Shown in pieces: positions 24,901-36,339 of a stretch of 64,000 bases of DNA (its first letter is position 1; each line of letters begins with the position of its first letter). Source of the stretch: Gluconacetobacter azotocaptans (GTDB taxonomy: Bacteria > Pseudomonadota > Alphaproteobacteria > Acetobacterales > Acetobacteraceae); NCBI RefSeq assembly GCF_014174355.1, contig NZ_JABEQF010000012.1, positions 1 through 64,000 on the forward strand. Reading direction: 5' to 3'. Below the pieces are notes generated by a model that was given only the letters and a program-made list of their open reading frames with translations, made no database searches and was not told where the DNA came from. Position numbers and translations under genes: made by a program.

Positions 24901-24918
24901 GAATATGCCTGCATATTC
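24901..24918. promoter_or_regulatory. Palindrome upstream of sucA
   Basis: Perfect 8-bp inverted repeat GAATATGC-CT-GCATATTC in an A+T-rich patch, 371 bases before sucA and 54 bases after zapE. It has the size and symmetry of a dimeric repressor operator. No matching regulator is known to me. Confidence 0.4.
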
Positions 24919-24978
24919 ATCATCTGCCTTCGGGCCTGCCCGGGTCGCGGTTCGGGAGATGGCCGAACGTTCCCGACG

Positions 24979-24994
24979 GTCACGGTATCGTGAC
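24979..24994. promoter_or_regulatory. Second inverted repeat upstream of sucA
   Basis: Inverted repeat GTCACG-GTAT-CGTGAC, 6-bp arms, about 60 bases after the A+T-rich palindrome. It could be another operator half-site pair or chance in G+C-rich DNA. Confidence 0.3.
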
Positions 24995-25288
24995 GCTTAT
25001 GGCGTGGCTGTGACTGACCGGGCGGTAGGCAAGTGGTGCGCGCTTTGCTTGGGTATGGGCGGTCCCGTTTTGCGGTCCGCCGGACGCGCCATGGTGGAAA
25101 CGTAAAGGTGAGCATGCACGTGGAGCAATCCTGACCGTGGCGAAAGATGGCGGCGGACCGCAAAAGGTGACGCTAGGGTTGAGAGCACAACCGGTTACTG
25201 TCCCGAATTCCGTCACGATCGGCGGCTACGGGGCAGAAACGGACAATGACGCGGCCAGCAAGGCCGTCAGTGAGGAGATGTCTTCAAG

Positions 25289-28165
<2,877 letters not shown>

Positions 28166-28337
28166 ACGGACGCCCCGGCCGGAGGTCCGGGGTAAGGCAA
28201 GTCCGCCGGGACGGCCCTCGTGCCGTTCCGGCATCAGTCTGGTATTGAGAATGCACAAGCCGGCAGACGACGGGCGAGGGACACGCGGTCCATGCCCCGC
28301 ACGCGGATCTGTCCGGCAGGGGGATTGGGAAAAGAAG

Positions 28338-29609
28338 ATGTCTGCCGAGATCAAGGTGCCGACACTGGGCGAGAGCGTGACGACCGCCACCATTGCGAAG
28401 TGGCTGAAGAAGCCCGGCGAGGCGGTAACGGCCGATGAACCGGTCGTGGAACTGGAAACCGACAAGGTCAGCGTCGAGGTCGCAGCACCCGAGGCCGGCG
28501 TGATGGGCCAGCAGCTGGTCGCCGAGGGCGACGAGGTCGAGGTCGGCACCGTGCTGGCGTCGGTCGAGGCCGGCAGCGGCGCCGCCAAACCCGCCGCCGC
28601 GGCCCCCGCGCCCAAGAAGGCGGCCGAGGCGCCCAAGGCGCCCGCCGGCGTCCAGACCCAGCCGACGACCAGCGGCCCGGTCGCCCGCCCGGCGACGCCG
28701 CCGTCCGACGTCGTGGCGCAGGGCGCCGCCCATGCGCCAATGCCGTCGGCGCAGAAGATGCTGACCGAAAAGGGCCTATCGCCGGCCCAGGTCGGCACGG
28801 GCACCGGCAAGGACGGCCGCATCACCAAGGGCGATGTCCTCTCCTTCCTGGCGCAGCCGCCCGCCGCCACCCCCGCCGCGGCCCCGGTCGCCCCGCGCAC
28901 CGACGACCCGCGCGAGGAACGGGTGAAGATGACCCGCCTGCGCCGCACCATCGCCCGCCGCCTGAAGGATGCGCAGAACACCGCCGCCCTGCTGACCACC
29001 TTCAACGAGGTGGACATGAGCGCGGCCAAGGCCCTGCGCGCGGAATACCGCGAGGCGTTCGAGAAGAAGCATAACGGCGTGAAGCTGGGTTTCATGTCGA
29101 TCTTCGCCAAGGCGGCGATCGCGGCGCTGAAGGAATTTCCGGCGATCAACGCGGAAATCAACGGCGAGGACATCATCTATCGCGAATTCGTCAATCTGGG
29201 CATCGCGGTCGGCGGCCCGAACGGCCTGGTCGTTCCCGTCATCCGCGACGCCGACACGCTCAGCTTCGCGGGCATCGAAAGCGCGATCGCCGGTTTCGGC
29301 AAGCGCGCGCGCGACGGCTCGCTGAAGCTGGACGAGTTGTCGGGCGGCACGTTCTCGATCACCAACGGCGGCATCTACGGGTCGCTGATGTCGACGCCGA
29401 TCGTCAACGCCCCGCAATCGGGCATCCTGGGCATGCATGCCATCCAGGACCGTCCGGTCGCCGTCGGCGGCCAGGTCGTGATCCGGCCCATGATGTATAT
29501 CGCCCTGACCTACGATCACCGTATCGTCGACGGCAAGGAAGCCGTCAGCTTCCTGGTGCGCGTCAAGCAGAACGTGGAAGATCCGCGTCGTCTGCTGCTC
29601 GAGGTCTGA
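28338..29609 (+). CDS. sucB: 2-oxoglutarate dehydrogenase E2 component (dihydrolipoyl succinyltransferase)
   Basis: 423-residue core enzyme of the complex. The lipoyl domain (~1-77) has the lipoylated Lys43 in [10 protein letters not shown] Pro/Ala linker follows, then the peripheral subunit-binding domain (~135-170, [14 protein letters not shown]). The catalytic domain (~195-420) ends with [20 protein letters not shown], containing the active-site His and Asp. The ATG at 28338 starts at the conserved lipoyl sequence and follows AAAGAAG. A 53-base stretch of the lipoyl domain is identical to the one in the next gene. Confidence 0.97.
   Translation: MSAEIKVPTLGESVTTATIAKWLKKPGEAVTADEPVVELETDKVSVEVAAPEAGVMGQQLVAEGDEVEVGTVLASVEAGSGAAKPAAAAPAPKKAAEAPKAPAGVQTQPTTSGPVARPATPPSDVVAQGAAHAPMPSAQKMLTEKGLSPAQVGTGTGKDGRITKGDVLSFLAQPPAATPAAAPVAPRTDDPREERVKMTRLRRTIARRLKDAQNTAALLTTFNEVDMSAAKALRAEYREAFEKKHNGVKLGFMSIFAKAAIAALKEFPAINAEINGEDIIYREFVNLGIAVGGPNGLVVPVIRDADTLSFAGIESAIAGFGKRARDGSLKLDELSGGTFSITNGGIYGSLMSTPIVNAPQSGILGMHAIQDRPVAVGGQVVIRPMMYIALTYDHRIVDGKEAVSFLVRVKQNVEDPRRLLLEV
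28431..28483 (+). repeat. 53-nt tract identical to 29775-29827 (lipoyl domain of sucB)
   Basis: Codons around the lipoyl lysine of sucB are identical base for base to the matching stretch of lpd, while sequences on both sides differ at many third positions. That pattern suggests recent gene conversion between the two lipoyl domains. Confidence 0.85.
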
Positions 29610-29675
29610 TGCGCCGCGCCGGGCCGGGTGTCCTTACCCGGCCCGTCGATCCATCCGACGCATCGAACGCAGGAC

Positions 29676-31409
29676 ATGAATATGACTATTGAAATCAAGG
29701 TGCCGACGCTTGGCGAAAGCGTCACCACCGCGACGATCGGCAAGTGGCTGAAGCAGCCGGGCGACAGCGTTGCTGCCGATGAACCGGTCGTGGAACTGGA
29801 AACCGACAAGGTCAGCGTCGAGGTCGCGGCCCCCGCGTCCGGCACGCTCGGCGCCCACGCGGTGGCCGAAGGGGCCGAGGTCGAGGTCGGCGCCGTGCTG
29901 ACCACGCTGACCGAAGGCGGCGCCGGCGCCGCCCCGGCCAAGCCCGCGCCGAAGGCGGCAGCCCCCGCTGCCCCCCCGGCCGCCGCTCCGGCGACCGCAC
30001 CTGTCGTGGCCCCGCCTGCCGAAACCGATTACGACGTCATCGTCATCGGCGCCGGTCCCGGCGGCTATGTCTGCGCCATCCGCGCGGCGCAGCTGGGTTT
30101 CAAGGTGGCGTGCGTGGAAAAGCGCGCGACCCTGGGCGGCACCTGCCTGAATGTCGGCTGCATTCCGTCCAAGGCGCTGCTGCAGTCGTCCGAGAACTAT
30201 CATGCCGCGACGCATGATTATGCCGGGCACGGCATCCTGATCGATGGCGTCAAGCTGGACCTGGCCCGGATGATGGCCCGCAAGGGCGAGGTGGTCGAGG
30301 CCAACGTCAAGGGCGTCGAATTCCTGTTCAAGAAGAACAAGGTCACCTGGCTGAAGGGCACCGGCAAGATCGAAGGCACCGGCCGGATCACCGTCGACGG
30401 CAAGCCGGTGACGGCCAAGCACATCGTCATCGCCAGCGGCAGCGACAGCGCCGGCCTGCCGGGGGTCGAGGTCGACGAACAGACCATCGTGACCTCGACC
30501 GGCGCGCTGGAATTGTCGTCCGTGCCGAAGAAGCTGGTGGTGATCGGCGGCGGCGTGATCGGGCTGGAACTGGGCAGCGTCTGGTATCGCCTGGGCGCCG
30601 AGGTCACGGTGATCGAATATTTCGATCGCCTGGTACCGGGGACCGATAACGAGATCGCCAAGCAGTTCCAGCGCATCCTGACCAAGCAGGGCCTGCAGAT
30701 GAAGCTGGGCCACAAGGTCACCAAGGCCGAGAAGACCGGCAAGGGCGTCATCCTGACGGTCGAACCCGCCGCCGGCGGCAAGGCCGAGACGCTGGAGGCC
30801 GATATCGTCCTGCTGGCCATCGGCCGCACGGCGGCCAGCGGCGGCATGGGCCTGGAAGAAGCCGGCATCGCGCTGGACAAGCGCGGCCGGATCGTCACCG
30901 ACGCCCATTTCGCGACCAGCGTACCCGGCATCTATGCCATCGGCGACGTGATCGCCGGCCCGATGCTGGCGCACAAGGCCGAGGACGAAGGCATGGCGGT
31001 GGCGGAAATCCTGGCCGGCCAGGCCGGGCATGTGAATTATGACGCCATCCCCGGCGTGATCTACACATGGCCCGAGGTGGCGACCGTCGGCCAGACCGAG
31101 GAAGGGCTGAAGGATGCCGGCGTGACCTACAAGGTCGGCAAGTTCCCCTTCATGGCCAACGGCCGCGCGCGCGCCATGGGCATGACCGACGGGTTCGTGA
31201 AGGTTCTGGCCGACGCCACGACCGACCGCGTTCTGGGCGTGCACATCATCGGGCCGGGCGCGGGCGAACTGATCGCCGAGGCCACCCTGGCGATGGAATT
31301 CGGCGCCTCGTCCGAAGACATCGCCCGGACCTGCCACGCCCACCCGACGCTGAGCGAGGCCGTGAAGGAAGCCGCCCTGGACGTGGAAAAGCGCGCGATC
31401 CACATCTGA
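29676..31409 (+). CDS. lpdA: Dihydrolipoyl dehydrogenase (E3) with fused N-terminal lipoyl domain
   Basis: 577-residue E3 that reoxidises dihydrolipoamide with NAD. Unlike the standard ~465-residue enzyme, it begins with a lipoyl domain (~1-80, Lys45 in ETDKVSVEV) and a Pro/Ala linker to about 115. The FAD fold [21 protein letters not shown], the redox disulfide [16 protein letters not shown], the NAD fold [16 protein letters not shown], and the C-terminal [16 protein letters not shown] with the catalytic His follow. The ATG at 29676 or 29682 may be used. The last gene of the suc operon, it is followed by a hairpin repeat. Confidence 0.96.
   Translation: MNMTIEIKVPTLGESVTTATIGKWLKQPGDSVAADEPVVELETDKVSVEVAAPASGTLGAHAVAEGAEVEVGAVLTTLTEGGAGAAPAKPAPKAAAPAAPPAAAPATAPVVAPPAETDYDVIVIGAGPGGYVCAIRAAQLGFKVACVEKRATLGGTCLNVGCIPSKALLQSSENYHAATHDYAGHGILIDGVKLDLARMMARKGEVVEANVKGVEFLFKKNKVTWLKGTGKIEGTGRITVDGKPVTAKHIVIASGSDSAGLPGVEVDEQTIVTSTGALELSSVPKKLVVIGGGVIGLELGSVWYRLGAEVTVIEYFDRLVPGTDNEIAKQFQRILTKQGLQMKLGHKVTKAEKTGKGVILTVEPAAGGKAETLEADIVLLAIGRTAASGGMGLEEAGIALDKRGRIVTDAHFATSVPGIYAIGDVIAGPMLAHKAEDEGMAVAEILAGQAGHVNYDAIPGVIYTWPEVATVGQTEEGLKDAGVTYKVGKFPFMANGRARAMGMTDGFVKVLADATTDRVLGVHIIGPGAGELIAEATLAMEFGASSEDIARTCHAHPTLSEAVKEAALDVEKRAIHI
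29775..29827 (+). repeat. 53-nt tract identical to 28431-28483 (lipoyl domain of lpd)
   Basis: Second member of the identical pair described at 28431-28483. The copies are direct repeats 1,344 bases apart, so recombination between them would remove most of sucB and fuse its start to lpd. Confidence 0.85.
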
Positions 31410-31420
31410 TACGGCATGCC

Positions 31421-31529
31421 TCAGGGCGCTGCCCTGAAACCCGCCAAAGGGCTTAGCCCTTTGGAAACCCATTCGTATCCATGATTGGGTCCAGGGCCTC
31501 AGGCCCTGGTGGGTTGGGGCACGCCCGAC
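31421..31529 (+). repeat. Hairpin-rich intergenic repeat, copy A
   Basis: About 105 bases composed of successive short inverted repeats: CAGGGC-GCT-GCCCTG, CCAAAGGGCTTAGCCCTTTGG and CCAGGGCCTCAGGCCCTGG. It starts 12 bases after the lpd stop. It is almost identical in sequence and order to copy B at 33094-33210 and related to copies at 59404-59466 (inverted) and 47993-48027 (partial). It probably terminates the suc operon. Confidence 0.8.
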
Positions 31530-31596
31530 CTGTCGGCGGGAACGCGGCCGCGCGTTCTGCGTCATGACGTAGGGGTCGATCAGGGCGAGGGAGCGC

Positions 31597-32502
31597 ATGC
31601 GGATTGTCTATCCGGTGGCGGTGGCCATCATGGCCGCCGGTCTGGCAGGCTGCGCGCCACCCGTCCACGCCGGATCGCCGGCCCCGCCCGGGGGCGTCCC
31701 CGGGGCCGGTCCGGTCGCCATCGCCTCGCCCATCGAGCAAAATCCGGCCATCGACATCCCCCCGTTGCCGTCGCTGGATGACGACGCGGCCCGGGCCGAG
31801 GCCGTCCGCCTGGCCGCGGCGATGCAGCGCGACATTCCCCATTTCATGACCCCGTCGCCTGCCGGCGCGGCGGAGTGGATCCGCCTGGCCCGGACCCAGC
31901 TGGCGCAGGGGGAGGCGATCGTCGACCGGGCGCAGGTGCTGATGGTCGTCGACCGCAACCCCCGTGTGCAGACGGTCTGTTTCATCCTGGCGCTGCCGGG
32001 GGACGGGGCGTGGCAGGTGCTGGGGGGCACCCGGGTCTCGACCGGGCGGGCGGGGCGTAAATATTATTACCTGACCCCCACCGGCGTATTCGTGAATTCG
32101 CCCGACCGCCTCGGCTATCGCGCGCAGGGCACCCGCAACGAAAACGGCATTCGCGGTATCGGTGCCAAAGGCATGCGGGTGTGGGACATGGGCTGGCAAT
32201 GGGCCGAGAAAGGCTGGCTGCCCAGCCGGGAAAAGGGGCAGATCCGGCTGGAAATCCATGCCACCGACCCTGATTTCCTGGAATCCCGCCTCGGCCACCC
32301 GGCGTCCGAAGGCTGCGTGCGGATTCCCGCGGCGCTGAACGTCTTCATGGATCGCCACGGCCTGCTGGATGCGCTGTACGAGCAGGCGGCCAGCTATGAC
32401 GGCCGCTTCCGCGCGCTGCTGCCCCGGGGCCGCACACCGACCCCGCTGACCGGCGACAAGCTGGTGGTGGTCGATTCCGCATCCCAGGCGGGCAGCGGGT
32501 GA
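31597..32502 (+). CDS. YkuD-type L,D-transpeptidase lipoprotein
   Basis: 301-residue exported enzyme. The N-terminus is a lipoprotein signal (VAVAIMAAGLAGC, lipidated Cys19). The C-terminal half is a YkuD domain with KYYYLTPTGVFVNSPD and the catalytic block IHATDPDFLESRLGHPASEGCVRIP, in which His, Ser and the nucleophilic Cys fit the HX14-17(S/T)xGC pattern. Such enzymes form 3-3 peptidoglycan cross-links or attach proteins to the wall. A small TCGGGC-AAC-GCCCGA hairpin follows the stop. Together with the next gene it is bracketed by two copies of the hairpin repeat. Confidence 0.88.
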   Translation: MRIVYPVAVAIMAAGLAGCAPPVHAGSPAPPGGVPGAGPVAIASPIEQNPAIDIPPLPSLDDDAARAEAVRLAAAMQRDIPHFMTPSPAGAAEWIRLARTQLAQGEAIVDRAQVLMVVDRNPRVQTVCFILALPGDGAWQVLGGTRVSTGRAGRKYYYLTPTGVFVNSPDRLGYRAQGTRNENGIRGIGAKGMRVWDMGWQWAEKGWLPSREKGQIRLEIHATDPDFLESRLGHPASEGCVRIPAALNVFMDRHGLLDALYEQAASYDGRFRALLPRGRTPTPLTGDKLVVVDSASQAGSG

Positions 32503-32585
32503 TCGGGCAACGCCCGACCTCTCGTTTCCGGGAACAATCCCAGCCTTCGCTTCCCAAGCCCGCCCGCATCGCTCATGATAATGTG

Positions 32586-33092
32586 ATGCGAAAGTTTGGA
32601 CCGATCCTTTGCCTGACCCTGCCGGCCCTGCTGGCCGCCCCTGTGCAGGGGCGGGCGGCCACGCCGGATGCCGGCGACCCGACCCCGGCCGGGGTCGCGG
32701 CGGCGATCCGGACCCAGGGTGCGGCGCAGGCCGTGGGCAACCTGAACGATTCCAATGATTTCGATACCGTCACTGCCGGGATCGCCGCAGCCGATCCGGC
32801 CTGGATGGCGCTGGTGCCCCAGATGGCGCCGGGCCTGGATTCCGACAGTGGCCCCCAGGTGACGACGGCGCTGGCGCTGGCGTTGCCGCAGGATGCGCGG
32901 CTGGTGCTGCGCACCCTGGATGCCCGCTATCCGGCGCTGGACCCGCAATCGGTCTGCGCCCGGCCGTTCGGGCACGATGAAGTGCCGGATATCAAGGGGT
33001 ATGCCCGCCGCGCCCGCGCCGCCCTGCGGCGGGTACGCGATACCGGCCTCAGGGGCCTGCGTGATCGCTGCCTGTCGGTGCTGGGGCGTTAG
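32586..33092 (+). CDS. Small secreted protein of unknown function
   Basis: 168 residues with a clear signal peptide (~1-25, ending QGRAA). The mature part is helical, Ala/Asp-rich, with two motifs PDAGDPTPAGVAAAIRTQGA and a basic C-terminal helix (YARRARAALRRVRD). A Cys in SVCARPFG and one in RDRCLSVLG could form a disulfide. I do not recognise the family. It follows the L,D-transpeptidase gene by 83 bases in the same direction and may work in the envelope. Confidence 0.65.
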   Translation: MRKFGPILCLTLPALLAAPVQGRAATPDAGDPTPAGVAAAIRTQGAAQAVGNLNDSNDFDTVTAGIAAADPAWMALVPQMAPGLDSDSGPQVTTALALALPQDARLVLRTLDARYPALDPQSVCARPFGHDEVPDIKGYARRARAALRRVRDTGLRGLRDRCLSVLGR

Positions 33093-33093
33093 G

Positions 33094-33210
33094 TCAGGGC
33101 GCTGCCCTGAAACCCGCCAAAGGGCCTAGCCCTTTGGAAACCCATTCACTTTATCCATGATTGGGGTCCAGGGCCTCAGGCCCTGGTGGGTTCGGGCAAA
33201 GCCCGATTTT
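33094..33210 (+). repeat. Hairpin-rich intergenic repeat, copy B, ending in a terminator
   Basis: Nearly identical to copy A over about 100 bases, with a few extra bases in the middle. It ends with CGGGC-AAA-GCCCG-ATTTT, a plausible intrinsic terminator for the small secreted protein gene. It extends to within 21 bases of the end of the convergent peroxiredoxin gene. Confidence 0.8.
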
Positions 33211-33230
33211 CCGGCATCACGCGCCGGGAC

Positions 33231-33818
33231 TCAGTTTGCCCCGGCCGTCTTCTTCCAGTCCCGCAGCGCCGCCAGGGTGCCGGTGATATGTCCCGCCGGT
33301 GCCATGGCGCTGTAGGCGAACAGGATGTGCCCGTCGGGCGCGATGACATAGGACGTCCGGCTGGCATAGCGGACCAGCGGCATCTTGGAATCGTAGGCCG
33401 TCGCGATCTTGCCCGAGGCGTCGGAGGCGACGGCGAAACGGCTGCGGCATTCGCTGACCGAAAATTTGTCCAGCGTTTCGATCTTGTCCATCGACACGCC
33501 GATGACGGTGGCGCCCAGCGCCTTGAACTCGTCCATGGCGTCGGCGAAATCATGCGCTTCGATGGTGCAGCCCCGGGTGAAGGCCGCGGGGTAGAAATAC
33601 AGCACCACCGGCCCGTGATGCAGGGCGTCGGCCAGCGTGAAATGGAATTCCTTGCCGCCCAGGCTGGCCTGGGTGTCGAACAGCGGGGCGGTGCTGCCGG
33701 TCGGCAGGGCGGCCCGCGCCGGCGTGAACGATGTGGCCGCCACGAAGGCTAGGCCCATCATGGCCGGCAGGATCATGCCCAGCCGGGTCCAGCGTCTCAG
33801 GAAAGGGGAACGAAGCAT
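33231..33818 (-). CDS. Exported Bcp/AhpC-type peroxiredoxin
   Basis: 195-residue thioredoxin-fold peroxidase preceded by a signal peptide (~1-36, ending TPARA). The peroxidatic Cys84 lies in YPAAFTRGCTIEAHDF, the BCP signature. The resolving Cys five residues later in many BCPs is replaced by His, leaving Cys in SECRSRF as the only other candidate. Most BCPs are cytoplasmic, so an exported form suggests peroxide reduction in the periplasm. It lies 35 bases before the end of the lytic transglycosylase gene on the same strand. Confidence 0.88.
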   Translation of the reverse strand: MLRSPFLRRWTRLGMILPAMMGLAFVAATSFTPARAALPTGSTAPLFDTQASLGGKEFHFTLADALHHGPVVLYFYPAAFTRGCTIEAHDFADAMDEFKALGATVIGVSMDKIETLDKFSVSECRSRFAVASDASGKIATAYDSKMPLVRYASRTSYVIAPDGHILFAYSAMAPAGHITGTLAALRDWKKTAGAN

Positions 33819-33852
33819 CAGGCGCCCTCCGGGCGGGGTGACGTCACGGCGG

Positions 33853-35199
33853 TCAGGACCGTGAATCGGGGGAAATGACAACGCAGTTATCCGCGCCCTG
33901 CGCCAGGCGGCGGCACGCCGCAACCGCCGCGTCGTGCGACAGGCCGGTCAGCCGCGCACGGTACAGGTGCCCGTGCGTCACCTGTACACTGGCGACCTGC
34001 GGGCGCGCCGCGCCCAGCAGCGACGCCGCCCGCGTGCGCGCATGGCCCGCGGCCTGCGACGCCATGGCCGGGGTGCCGAAGGCCCCGACCTGGATCGCCC
34101 AGTTGCTGGGCGTCGGGGCCATGCTGCCGTGGCGCAGCAGCGGCGCGGGTTCGGCCATCGCCGGGTTGACCAGATGGAACCCCCGGTCGGCGGGCGCGGG
34201 GGGCTCGGGCGGCGGGGCAGCGGCGATCTCGGTGGGGGGCGCGACGGCGGGGCCTTCGGGTCCGCCGTCCTGCTTTGTCCGCGCGGCCCAGGCTGCGCGC
34301 ACGCTGTCGGCCGGCGACCCGCCGCCGGCGGGCGTCACGCTCTTCCACCCGGTATAGGCGGGGGCGGGCACGCGGTCGGTTTCGGGCGGGGCCTCGGCGA
34401 CCTGGATCGGCTGGCTGTCGTCGCCCGCCCCATGGTCGTTGCGCCGCGCCCAGGCCATGCGGACCGAGCGCGTCTGGCTGCTGGTCTGCGCCGCCAGATA
34501 GACGTGGCCGCGCGCCGCGTCGTGAGCCTCGACCATCAGGTCGGCCTGCGAGCGCACATTGGGCGTGATGCCGGCGATCTGCGGGCCGATCGCCGCGACG
34601 TAATTGCGGGTCTCGCGCGGCAGGGTGCGGTTGTGGACCAGGAAATCGTCCAGTCGCCCCGGCCCGGTGTTGTAGGCCGCCAGGAAGCCGGGCGAGCCGT
34701 AGATGTCGTACATCTGCCGAAGGTACGCGGTGCCCGCCAGGATGTTGTCGTGCGGGTTGAACGGGTCGTCGCCCAGGCCGTACTCGCCCTTCAGCTCGTC
34801 ATAGGTCGGGGGCATCAGCTGCATCAGCCCCATGGCGCCGGGGGCCGAGGTCACGAACTGCCCGTTGCGGAACAGCTGACCGCCGGATTCACGCTGCATG
34901 ACCGACCGGATCCAGGTTTCCGGCACGTCGAAGCGCTTGGACGCTTCCTCGATATACGGGCCCCACGGGTCGTCCGGCGGACCCGGCGGGGCGTAGTAGG
35001 ATTTCGCATGGGCGCGATAATTCGCGGCCTCCTGCGTGACCGGCAGGCCGGGGCCCGGCGACGTCGCGCAGGCCGCCAGCAGGCCGGCCAGCCCGATGGC
35101 CGCGCCGGCCCGGGCCGCCGTTCCGACCGCTGTTTCCCTGGGGCGCCGGGCGGGGCGGGGTACGGAACCGGGTGCGGATCGGGTCATCAGGATGCTCAT
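33853..35199 (-). CDS. Lytic transglycosylase lipoprotein with C-terminal SPOR domain
   Basis: 448-residue murein hydrolase. It has a lipoprotein signal (AIGLAGLLAAC), an SLT domain at ~85-215 with the catalytic Glu in MQRESGGQLFRNG, and the GAMGLMQLMPPTYDEL and YNTGPGRL motifs. A long Pro/Ala-rich linker leads to a SPOR domain (~365-448, AIQVGAFGTPAMASQAAGHA) that binds denuded septal peptidoglycan. SPOR-bearing transglycosylases act at cell division. ATG codons at 35199 and 35187 are both possible starts; the frame is open further upstream without signal-peptide sense. Confidence 0.88.
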   Translation of the reverse strand: MSILMTRSAPGSVPRPARRPRETAVGTAARAGAAIGLAGLLAACATSPGPGLPVTQEAANYRAHAKSYYAPPGPPDDPWGPYIEEASKRFDVPETWIRSVMQRESGGQLFRNGQFVTSAPGAMGLMQLMPPTYDELKGEYGLGDDPFNPHDNILAGTAYLRQMYDIYGSPGFLAAYNTGPGRLDDFLVHNRTLPRETRNYVAAIGPQIAGITPNVRSQADLMVEAHDAARGHVYLAAQTSSQTRSVRMAWARRNDHGAGDDSQPIQVAEAPPETDRVPAPAYTGWKSVTPAGGGSPADSVRAAWAARTKQDGGPEGPAVAPPTEIAAAPPPEPPAPADRGFHLVNPAMAEPAPLLRHGSMAPTPSNWAIQVGAFGTPAMASQAAGHARTRAASLLGAARPQVASVQVTHGHLYRARLTGLSHDAAVAACRRLAQGADNCVVISPDSRS

Positions 35200-35471
35200 C
35201 TGGAACGGGCGCGGGAACCACGCCGTGAAGAGGGCAGACGTTCGGGACCGATTATGGCGAAAGTCGGGATCTGGCGCGGGAAGCTGGTCTGCATCGCGGT
35301 TGCGCCTCGGGATTCCGTCCGGAAGTTCAGGCCGATGGAAAGGAATATTCCCTAAGCCTTTACATAAAGACCATGTTTGGCGCAACAACGTCACGCTCCT
35401 GCATCGGCCCTCTGGCGGGCCCGCAAGAGGGCGGTTGCGGGCGGGCGGCCGATCAGCTAACGCCCAAGAGC

Positions 35472-36335
35472 ATGAGCATCCTGCCAGAAATCCCCGCGCC
35501 GGATGGCATGGGCCGTCAGCACGTCGCCCCGGCGCCCCGGCAGGTCCGGCGGGTCGTCGCCGCCCTGCGCGATATCGGGGCAGGTCTGACGATGTGGCGG
35601 CTGGCGCTGTCGCTGGGCTGGCTGGACATCCGCCTGCGCTATCGGGGCTCGGCGCTGGGGCCGTTCTGGCTGACCCTGTCCTCGGCGATCATGATCGGGG
35701 CGATGGGGTTGATCTACGGCCGGCTGTTCCACATGGACCTGCATGGCTACCTGCCCTACCTGGCCCTGTCGATGATCCTGTGGCAGGTCGGGGTGAGCGG
35801 CGTCCTGGGCGAGGCCTGCACCTGCTTCACGGACGCCGAACGGATGATCCGCGCGGTGCGCCTGCCGTTTTTCCTGCAGGCGATGCGCATGATGGTCCGC
35901 ACCGCCATCGTCTTCGGCCACAATATCGTCGTGCCGCTGGGCGTGTTCCTGCTGCTGGGGGTCTGGCATGGCGCGGCGATGCTGATGGCGCTGCCGGGGG
36001 TGGCGCTGTGGCTGGTGAACGGGCTGGCGTCGGCCCTGCTGCTGGGCAGCATCTGCGCGCGCTTCCGCGACATTCCCCCCATCGTCGGCAGCGTGGTGCA
36101 GGTCGCGTTCTACGTCACCCCGGTGATGTGGTCGGCCTCGCAACTGAAGGGGCGCGACTGGTGGTTCGAACTGAACCCCTTCTATCCGTTGCTGGAGGTC
36201 GTGCGCGGCCCGCTGCTGGGCCAGGTGCCGGCGCTGCGGATCTGGGTCGAGGCCGGGTTGGGCAGCGGGCTGCTGTGCCTGGCCGCCCTGTACGTGTTTT
36301 CCCGCAGCCGGTCGCAACTGGCGTTCTGGGTGTAA
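35472..36335 (+). CDS. ABC-2 type polysaccharide export permease (Wzm/KpsM-like)
   Basis: 287-residue integral membrane protein with six hydrophobic segments. Sequence features of Wzm/KpsM proteins are WLDIRLRYRGSALGPFWLTL near residue 50, FTDAERMIRAVRLPFF, and FYVTPVMWSASQLKG followed by LNPFYPLLEVVRGPLLG. It exports a lipid-linked or free glycan together with the ATPase encoded four bases downstream. No glycosyltransferase or O-antigen genes are near, so the substrate is unknown. The ATG at 35472 gives the normal family length. Confidence 0.9.
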   Translation: MSILPEIPAPDGMGRQHVAPAPRQVRRVVAALRDIGAGLTMWRLALSLGWLDIRLRYRGSALGPFWLTLSSAIMIGAMGLIYGRLFHMDLHGYLPYLALSMILWQVGVSGVLGEACTCFTDAERMIRAVRLPFFLQAMRMMVRTAIVFGHNIVVPLGVFLLLGVWHGAAMLMALPGVALWLVNGLASALLLGSICARFRDIPPIVGSVVQVAFYVTPVMWSASQLKGRDWWFELNPFYPLLEVVRGPLLGQVPALRIWVEAGLGSGLLCLAALYVFSRSRSQLAFWV

Positions 36336-36339
36336 CGCC

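Larger units (their letters stand above)
24848..25288. other. Long leader/promoter region of sucA
   Basis: 441 bases without a convincing gene. It holds an A+T-rich patch with the palindrome at 24901-24918, a second inverted repeat at 24979-24994, and then G+C-rich leader sequence up to the sucA start. The size suggests regulated transcription of the 2-oxoglutarate dehydrogenase operon. Confidence 0.55.
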
